DNA from: Isoetes taiwanensis
Lineage: Eukaryota > Streptophyta > Lycopodiopsida > Isoetales > Isoetaceae
Length of the DNA: 64,000 bases
NCBI GenBank assembly: GCA_021234155.1
Contig: JAJEKV010000004.1
Location: 14,044,716-14,108,715, forward strand
Direction of reading: 5' to 3'
The notes under the pieces were generated by a model. The model was given only the letters and a program-made list of their open reading frames with translations, did not search any database and was not told the origin of the DNA. Shown in pieces: positions 57,468 to 64,000 of this stretch. How positions within the stretch are numbered: the stretch's first letter is position 1; every line of letters begins with the position of its first letter. The translations under genes were made by a program, and so were the position numbers.

Positions 57468-59588
57468 CATGATGTCATGAAGATTGAGAAGGAGTCAGAT
57501 GAGCAAGCAGCAACAGGTGGGCGGCCCAAGAAATCGGCTGAAATAGACCCGCATCAAGGCAATTTGCTGATGTTTGATGCAAGAGGTGCCTTCTATTTTA
57601 TTTGCTAGAAGTGTTCATATTTTAGCTGAAATAATGTTGAATAATGTTTCTTAAATTTTTACTTTTCTTTGTTTTACATCAACCGCTCCATCTACAACCA
57701 GCCAAGCATCATCAAGTAGTAGTTCGCATGAGCACTCTTTCTACCATTGTAACTTGTTTGTATTGTAAGTTTGTCGAGTGCTTCGTTGTTGTATTTGGGT
57801 AACAAAAATGTCTTTGGCTTTATTATGCTGGGGCTTTTGGTAAAACAAATATAAGTACGGAGATAAAGTGAAGGATTTAAGACCCTTTTTGCATGAGTTG
57901 AAAATGGGGGTACATTGGTATTGTGAACCTACACTGCAACATATATTAGTGGTTGGAAAGGATGTAATACAAATTCATGGCTCATTTAGGTATATGAAAT
58001 GCAAGAGGGTCAGCTTTAGTGGTGTCTTTTTGAATTATCAATGTTCATTGTGTATTGATATTCCAGAGGAAAAGGATTTTTATATGAGAGTGCATAGATA
58101 GACTGATGATAAGGTAGCAAGGGGATTTAGAACTACTAAACTATGTATTAGATCAGATCATCGGAATAGCATAGAGATAAAGAAAATGGCTAGGTCTGCT
58201 GGTTATGAGATAAGAAAGTTAAAAACAGAATTAATGTTTTCCAAAATGAGACTTACTGCATTGTCTATGAAAGGAAGATCTCTAAGAGGAAGTTTGGAGG
58301 AGTCCACGAACATGAAGGATGTGAGCAAATTTTGCCAAGACATAGTTGAGGCACATCGGCAAGGGAAATTTAGTGGAAAGTCAGCTTTGTGGGATTGTTT
58401 AAGGGATATAGCTCAAAACATTATTAGATCTGGCCATAAAAGAAGATATAGAGAAACCATGAAAGCATTGTTTGAAACAATAAAGATTTGGGGAGGGAGA
58501 AGAATGCACAATTTTCTTTCTCTAAATTTTGTAGGTCCAAGTACGTCCACCATGATGTGTTCGACACCAGGAAGCTTCTTTTACAAAGTTGGTATCAAGG
58601 AAGAAACATTTAAGCATCTTGCTCAGACCTATTCTCGACACGTGCAATGCCAAAATTTGGATTTGGGTGGAGTTCCAACAATTGTGGCCGAGGATGAGAC
58701 TGTCATAAAACACTTTGTTCATTGGATTCCAAGAGATGACTGTTTACTTGGCTTTTGTGGAAAGAAGGAAGGATATATTTGCAATGGAACATTTGAGTTG
58801 CTTGTTGGCTCTAATGAAGAGGGCTACAATCTCATCGTGAAGGCCTTTGAGGAGAATGTCATTTCTCACTATGCTGCAAGAGTCCTTGCATAGGAAGCTG
58901 CCCAAGCTTTTCCTTGCTATTAGTCTTACATGTAATAGATTTGATCACCTTGAAGTAGACGCCAGTGGAAGCACATCTAAGAGTTGTGGAATGCGCACTT
59001 GAAAATGGTTGTTCGCCCTCTAATCGGCCACAAGATGGATGGAGATTCAAGGAGAAGAACATGCATGTTTGAGGATTATACATCCAAGGAGACCAAAGAC
59101 TCTACATTTGAAGTGCCATGGGTCAGCTGGCCTCTAAATGCCTCACTTAACGATGATGTTTATGGGCTGCATGATCAAGATTTTGTGCACAATGGCAAGA
59201 AGCTTGTTAATCCCTTGGATAGTGCTAGTAGGATATTGTATTTAGGGAACGGGCTACTGACTCCAAATGACATATGCTATATATTTGACTTATCCCAAGA
59301 AAGCATGGGCTGGAGGTTGGAGATGTGAAGTGCCAGAATAGCCAAAACTGGAGGATTATGCAATGCCTTGCTTCTAGAAGAGTTCAACAATGCTTGGACG
59401 ACCTCAGAAATGGTTCTGCAGTGCCACCGATGCAAAATTTGGGGATAAAAGTGTATTTGAAAGTTGTGGCATCATATGTTGACATCTGCTTATCACATAC
59501 TATGGACTTGGGAGTAAGGGTTAAGGCTACTGCAACAGTATCCCTTTTTTTGGTGAGCCTGAAGAAGGTCCTACATTTGTGTCTCTTT
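57468..59588 (+). pseudogene. Uncharacterised multi-exon gene, transposase-like or domesticated (broken)
   Basis: 57468-57573 encodes GGRPKKSAEIDPHQGN and ends at a donor (GCAAGAG|GTGCC). After an intron-like gap, 57856-59588 encodes VIQIHGSFRYMKCKRVSF, CSLCIDIPEEKDFYMRV, a TAG at 58099, then an open 235-codon frame (58186-58893) with FLSLNFVGPSTSTM and GVPTIVAEDETVIKHFV. Shifted frames give LIGHKMDGDSRRRTC, YGLHDQDFVHNGKKLVNPLD and QNWRIMQCLASRRVQQCL. I recall similar multicopy uncharacterised proteins in corals and some plants, but no function. Conserved acidic segments (AEDET, DGDSRRR) could belong to a nuclease fold; that is inference. The gypsy LTR abuts it upstream and a transposon end interrupts it at 59589. 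Confidence 0.6.
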
Positions 59589-60100
59589 CACAAGGCACCC
59601 AAAATTAAAAAAACTACATGGTTTTTTTTCTTGGTTATGACTAGAAAACCATTCCATAAAACCATTGGGTGTTTGTGGGTTGATATCATTGAAAACCATA
59701 TGTGGCTAAACTAATGGGTTCTCTTGTTAGGTTTGTTGGGGTGGTATTATGGCATGGTAATTGCAGATGGCCTTTTTGTAGAGTTTGTCAAAGTGGTATT
59801 ACATATTGGTAAATGAATGTGGTATACTTATAGTGTTTAAGTGTACGGTTTGTCCATGTGGTATAACATTATGGTTGTGGATGTGGTTTAATGTAGTGCT
59901 CGTTTCGGGTGATTTTATAATGTGGTTGGCTACCGCGATTTTATAATGTGGTTGGCTATTGTAGTAAACTAGCATGGCTAAATGTCATGGTAAAGCACAT
60001 GTGTGTTTGTTCTATATGTGCATTGTTTTGTTATGCATTAGCTTTATGGTTCTCATTTATAAACTAGTAATGGTATGTTGTTTGAACCATTTCAAGTTTT
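59589..60100 (+). mobile_element. DNA transposon with CACAAGGCACCC terminus, copy 2 (one end only)
   Basis: CACAAGGCACCCAAAA at 59589-59604 matches the termini at 16402 and 39201, followed by a subterminal region full of TGTGGTTT/ATGGTAT repeats. TTTGTGGGTTGATATCATT (about 59670) is shared with the other copy's right end. No opposite terminus was found before 64000, so the right boundary given is only where the repeats fade. Confidence 0.65.
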
Positions 60101-60264
60101 TAAGAATAAGACTGGTTTCTTATACATACAAGTAATGGTTTCTTATGCATACAAGTAATGGTCTGTTGTTTGAAGCATTTCAAGTATAGAAGACTAAAAT
60201 TGTTAAGGACCGTGTATGGTTTCTTATGTATAGTAGTACTTTTTACTGCTAATTCACTATATCT

Positions 60265-60395
60265 GCAAAGGAGCTCGGAGGATTTGAACCTCGCTTGTTG
60301 TACCATAAAATAAAGCTTATCACACAACCCATTAATTAAATGAAACTCATAGTCTGCAAGACCTTTCCAAATTAAATAAAACTCATAGTCTTGCA
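60265..60395 (-). repeat. tRNA-derived SINE-like remnant
   Basis: Minus strand has GGTTCAAATCC, a perfect pol III B-box, inside GCGAGGTTCAAATCCTCCG (T-arm-like), preceded by a D-arm-like GGGTTGTGTGATAAGC. No complete cloverleaf or acceptor stem could be formed, so it is not called a tRNA gene. A 37-bp unit with AACTCATAGTCT is repeated twice just beyond it (60335-60410). Confidence 0.4.
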
Positions 60396-60399
60396 AACG

Positions 60400-61500
60400 T
60401 TTCTAGTATTAGAAAGAATACTATCTTGGAGCAGAGAAAAATGATTGCAACTTACATCTTTCTACATTTGATTAGTTGTGGTGATCGAGAAACAATGTTT
60501 AGAGCCATATCACAATTTCAGAATTACTTCCAGATGTCATCTACTGATCTACTGCATAACAAGGAAAAATGCAGGAATACTTCAAGTGATAAGAATAATG
60601 ATGCATCTGCCAGAATAATGATGTATCTGCCAGGAAACATCAACAAAACGAATGCTTATATCCAGTGCTTCCATCCAAGCTCCCAAGGATGTCTCCATAA
60701 GATCAGAGTTATGAAGATGGAAAAAATAGTTTCAAAATGGTTTGTAAATAGATGGAGGAACATATCTGCCTTAGTCGGCATGTACATTGAGCCACAATCC
60801 CAGGTGTGATCCTGCAGTAGTAGTCAATCCCTACTGTGAACTCCTGCATGCCAAACCAGATGAATCTATATGGAAGCCATCTAGAAAACATATTTCGAGT
60901 GTAAACGGCTATAAAAGAAAAACCTTGGGGATGTTGATTGAATACCCAGTGGATCGCCAAGATGCCGAATGAATATGCAGTAGATCACCGAGGAACTACA
61001 TCGCTGCTTCATTGAAGGGGTCGGAATGTCAGCTGGAAGAAGATTAGCAGGCCATCGCCACTCCGTCGCCAGTTGGTTCCATAGCAAGAGCTCAAAAAAG
61101 GAGAGGAAACAGTCGCACTCATTAGTAGGACAATGGGAAATAAGCATAAAAAACTCATGGATCAAATCGTTCATACCAGATCACAGCTAGAAAAGCCATC
61201 GCCATAGCTTAACAGACTATGTCTTCGCCGGATCTGCTTCAAAGGTCTGTAAGCATCAACGGATTTGCAGCAGGGATATTTTCCTTTATAATACAGGGAC
61301 GTAAGACGTGCAGAGCTCCAAACCAAGCCCAAGACCCAAGGCAAGCAAAGGAAAAATACATGCAAAAGAGAGGGAGCGCCAAAAAAATTGCCATAGCCGG
61401 AGCTCGATGTTCTTGCTTTAAAAATGCAAATACATTTTTTCAAGGAGCTTTGCCCGCGCGTAAAGCGTAACGTCAGGATGTGGTGTCAGGCCCTCCAGTA
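60400..61500. other. No gene recognised
   Basis: A plus-strand open segment at 60426-60809 lacks recognisable motifs, and other open segments are short on both strands. Not called. Confidence 0.4.
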
Positions 61501-61522
61501 AGTACCTTTATGCTAGGTATAA

Positions 61523-61550
61523 CCGGCCGGAAACCCCAAAATCCGGCCGG
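61523..61550. repeat. GC-rich hairpin
   Basis: CCGGCCGGA (61523-61531) and TCCGGCCGG (61542-61550) form a perfect 9-bp stem with a 10-nt A/C loop. Confidence 0.8.
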
Positions 61551-61802
61551 CTACCAAACGTAAAAAACAGATAGGTGCAATTCGGCCCTATCCGCCTATC
61601 ACGCCATGCCACTTGGCACTTTTATTTTACAGGAATGTTAACGGGTAGAACAAACTCAGACTCAAATATTTTTACTGCGGCAAGAATCTCGTTTACCTCA
61701 TATTCTGCGGCGTTTACCTTCGATTCAGTGATTCTACTCGACATTCTCTGATTTCACCTAGAATTCTGGGCTGCTGAATCGCACCTCTCTGTCTTCCACG
61801 TT

Positions 61803-61909
61803 ACAAGAATGGCTCTTTACATGCCATTCCTGGCATGTCAACAGGGCTCCGCGCTTCGCGCGTCGCCCTATTTCCATGCCAGGAATGGCATGTAAAGAGC
61901 CATTCCTGT
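61803..61909. repeat. Foldback element with 35-nt arms
   Basis: Arms 61803-61837 and 61875-61909 are complementary at 34 of 35 positions (core GGCTCTTTACATGCCATTCC). The 37-nt centre folds further: AGGGC/GCCCT and CGCGC/GCGCG stems separated by opposed TC dinucleotides and closed by a TTC loop (61843-61869). Confidence 0.85.
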
Positions 61910-61973
61910 ATACGTAAAAGCCACTTATGTGGCATTCAGCCCCATCCGCCTATCGTATCATGCCACATGTCTT

Positions 61974-62004
61974 ACATGCCTCCGCGCTAAGCGCGTCGGC
62001 ATGT
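61974..62004. repeat. Second hairpin of the same architecture
   Basis: ACATGCC/GGCATGT outer stem, opposed TC dinucleotides, CGCGC/GCGCG inner stem and a TAA loop. The inner parts match the hairpin at 61843-61869, while the outer stem is a different but still complementary sequence. Confidence 0.85.
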
Positions 62005-62984
62005 TTCCATGCCAGGAATGTTAGGTAAACCAACATTCCTATATAGGTAAACCGGTATTTTGTTGAAATTTCGTGCTTGTTTCCAGCGTGTTTTTGGCTG
62101 AGGATTCTTGCGACTTTGGCCTTCAATCACTGTCGAATCTGTTGTTTAGCTTTCGACTGAGCAAGAAATAGATGAAGCTTCTTGCTGCCTCAAGATGATC
62201 CTGAGAAAACACGAGCCACTCCAAGATAAAGCTTCCTTTCCGATCTGATCCGAAGTTTGATGAGATGATATTGGATAGTCACGGTCGCCTTAAGCCGCCC
62301 TTAAAGCTCTGCCGGATCTGAAGAACATGGCTCAAGACGGAATGGGGATCTTTAAAAACAGAGGATCTCAAGAACAGGGGATCAAGAATAGGGGCTCAAA
62401 AACTGCCCTTGTTTTGCTACCTGAAGCTCCGCCCCTGTTCCGCTATCATGCATTGGAACTCTACCGGATCTGCAAGCGAGATCTGTCTTAAGAAATTCGA
62501 TCTGCAAGCTTAAGAAACTGCCACTAAAGCAGATTTTGAAATGGACTTCGAATGAAGCTCTGCCGGCCACCGCTGCTCTGTCATTTTTGCTCTGCTCTTC
62601 GGTAGCCGCTGCTCTCGCTCTTCCAATGAAGCTCGTCGCTCTTGCTGCTCTGCAAGGTCACTCTCCCGCAAAATCAGGAGTACTAGGTTTAAAAGTATAG
62701 AAATGTTCGTCGCTTGCGATAAAAATCTTCTATCAATAAATTTTGATGTGTAGTGGTACAACACGATGACCTAGCAAACGCACTAATGACATGTGGTGCA
62801 ATTGCAGATTCCTTTTTTGAAAACACAAAAATTTGCTACTTTTAGCTTGTTTTTAAAAACACATGCACCAAAAAAAAAAATTTGCCGTTCAAAATGGACA
62901 ATTTTTAAAGAGGACATTTTTTGGTTTTTGTCCGACTGAAAAAGACTACTTCTTTGGAGCACTTAAATACAAAAGAAAAGGCAA
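62005..62984. other. No gene recognised
   Basis: 62100-62700 is rich in short GCTCTGC/GCTCTTGC-type words without a coding frame. 62765-62984 is A/T-rich. No RNA gene or transposon end was identified. Confidence 0.4.
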
Positions 62985-63006
62985 ATGTCTATGCGCGCAT
63001 AGACAT
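62985..63006. repeat. 22-bp perfect palindrome
   Basis: Arm ATGTCTATGCG followed by its exact complement. Contains CTATGCGCGCATAG. Confidence 0.9.
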
Positions 63007-63796
63007 CAAGAGGAATAGCTACGCAAAATCAACTGATCATTTGTGTTGCTTGCCGAAGGTGATTTTGCACGATCATTTGCTCCCTTAACACCAAGTTCCT
63101 TTGACAGACTTTGAAGAGAAACAATTGTAGACTTGTTGCAAGCTGCATACTTTAATGGTGTAATAACTTAAATTATATAGTGCCAAAACATTGCAAGCAC
63201 TAGCTGTAGAACATCTTAAACATGTAGTCGTAACATTACAAAACCCAATTGAATGATGCTTAACTAGTTGAACATTGGTCCCTCGACGAATTATACTTTA
63301 TGAAATGTTTGTGGAATGTGTGAGCAAATAAGAAACTACAGCCACAAACTAATTAGCCACAATACAACCAAAGACATGGCAAAAAAAGTTGCTAACTATT
63401 GTTGAGAAGGAAACATTGGTGAGCTATGCACATAGAGCCAACTAGAAGAAAAAAAGGTTGTCATGCTATTTCTATATAAGGATAAAAAAATTGCCAAGCT
63501 AAGCGTGCATAACCTACATGGTGGAAAAGAATATAGCCAAGCTATGTGCTCATAACCAATAGAACTTTTCCAAACCATAAATGCAAAGAATAGATAATTT
63601 TAAATGTAATGCAAAAAGCCCTAGGCAAATTGGGACCAAAATTATAAGGACATGGCATGCAATGACTAGGTTCCGAGTAAAATATGTAGGTAGGAAATTA
63701 TGGGTAGGATATGGCCAGTACAAAATGAGTAGGTTATTAAAAAAAATGGGTAGGTAGAATTTCACTTGGTAGGTAGTGTTGCGCGCATAGACAAAC
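63007..63796. other. AT-rich stretch between palindromes, no gene
   Basis: No coding region seen. TTGCGCGCATAGACAAAC at 63779-63796 repeats half of the left palindrome. Confidence 0.45.
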
Positions 63797-63828
63797 AGTC
63801 TTTTGCTATGCGCGCATAGCAAAAGACT
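63797..63828. repeat. 32-bp perfect palindrome
   Basis: Arm AGTCTTTTGCTATGCG followed by its exact complement, with no spacer. Shares the core CTATGCGCGCATAG with 62985-63006. Confidence 0.9.
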
Positions 63829-64000
63829 TTTTTTCTTCCTCAGATTTTTCTTCCTATCTTCAAGTTTCACATCAATTTTCGGCCGCTTTTGTGTTATAGT
63901 GCATTCTTGGCAGTCACGAAGAAGAAAGAGGAGGTAAGATCTGTGAAAAAAGGGGCTTTTGTGAAATTTTTGTGGCCTTGATTTGTGTAAAAAAAACTGG

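Noticed and set aside
60265-60300. Possible tRNA gene on the minus strand (T-arm-like GGTTCAAATCC)
   Set aside because: No matching acceptor stem, anticodon arm or CCA-side pairing could be built; kept only as a SINE-like remnant.

Overview
This window is repeat-dominated plant nuclear DNA. Three things show this: a plant B-box/CCT (CONSTANS-like) gene with introns, plant LINEs whose ORF2 ends in a zf-RVT domain, and several plant-type Ty3/gypsy elements. The chromodomain retroelements look like the Tf1/sushi/Tcn1-type chromoviruses I associate with fungi and seedless plants. A fern, lycophyte or gymnosperm-like genome is therefore my best guess, but the species cannot be fixed from the sequence.

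Layout. 1-580: minus-strand LINE tail. 2328-7998: chromovirus copy 1, complete LTR to LTR but heavily mutated. 7999-9171: an island with one convincing orphan exon. 9172-43789: a second chromovirus split by a deep nest of insertions. LINE-A (11560-40572, 15-bp target duplication) sits in the chromovirus pol. LINE-A is split by a DNA transposon with CACAAGGCACCC termini (16402-39201). That transposon holds a minus-strand Tat-like Ty3/gypsy element (18353-35689, target duplication atatc). The Tat element in turn carries LINE-B in its right LTR (30874-34428, 14-bp duplication) and a deleted gypsy element with an env-position ORF in its RT (23600-26984, duplication acagc). Removing LINE-A and one target copy leaves about 5.59 kb of chromovirus, close to the 5.67 kb of copy 1.

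43790-48900: the only clearly functional host gene, a one-B-box + CCT transcription factor on the minus strand (45815-47392, three exons, the last of 21 nt), with microsatellites upstream. 48900-50510: LINE-type endonuclease fragment. 50664-52475: third chromovirus fragment. 52460-57461: minus-strand gypsy element (RT, protease, gag, tRNA-iMet-like PBS, 1.57-kb LTR). 57468-59588: a broken, multi-exon gene of a family I recognise only as uncharacterised, cut at its 3' side by a second CACAAGGCACCC element. 60200-64000: a SINE-like remnant, a hairpin-rich block (61523-62004) and two perfect palindromes sharing a core.

The strongest novelty candidates are: chromovirus LTR/PBS complementarity suggesting tRNA-independent self-priming; an archaeal-type RNase H upstream of RT in the Tat-like element; the unclassified CACAAGGCACCC transposon family, one copy carrying a lectin-like gene fragment; the uncharacterised gene at 57.5-59.6 kb; and the paired hairpins near 62 kb. 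Nearly all transposon ORFs are broken; LINE-B is the best preserved.
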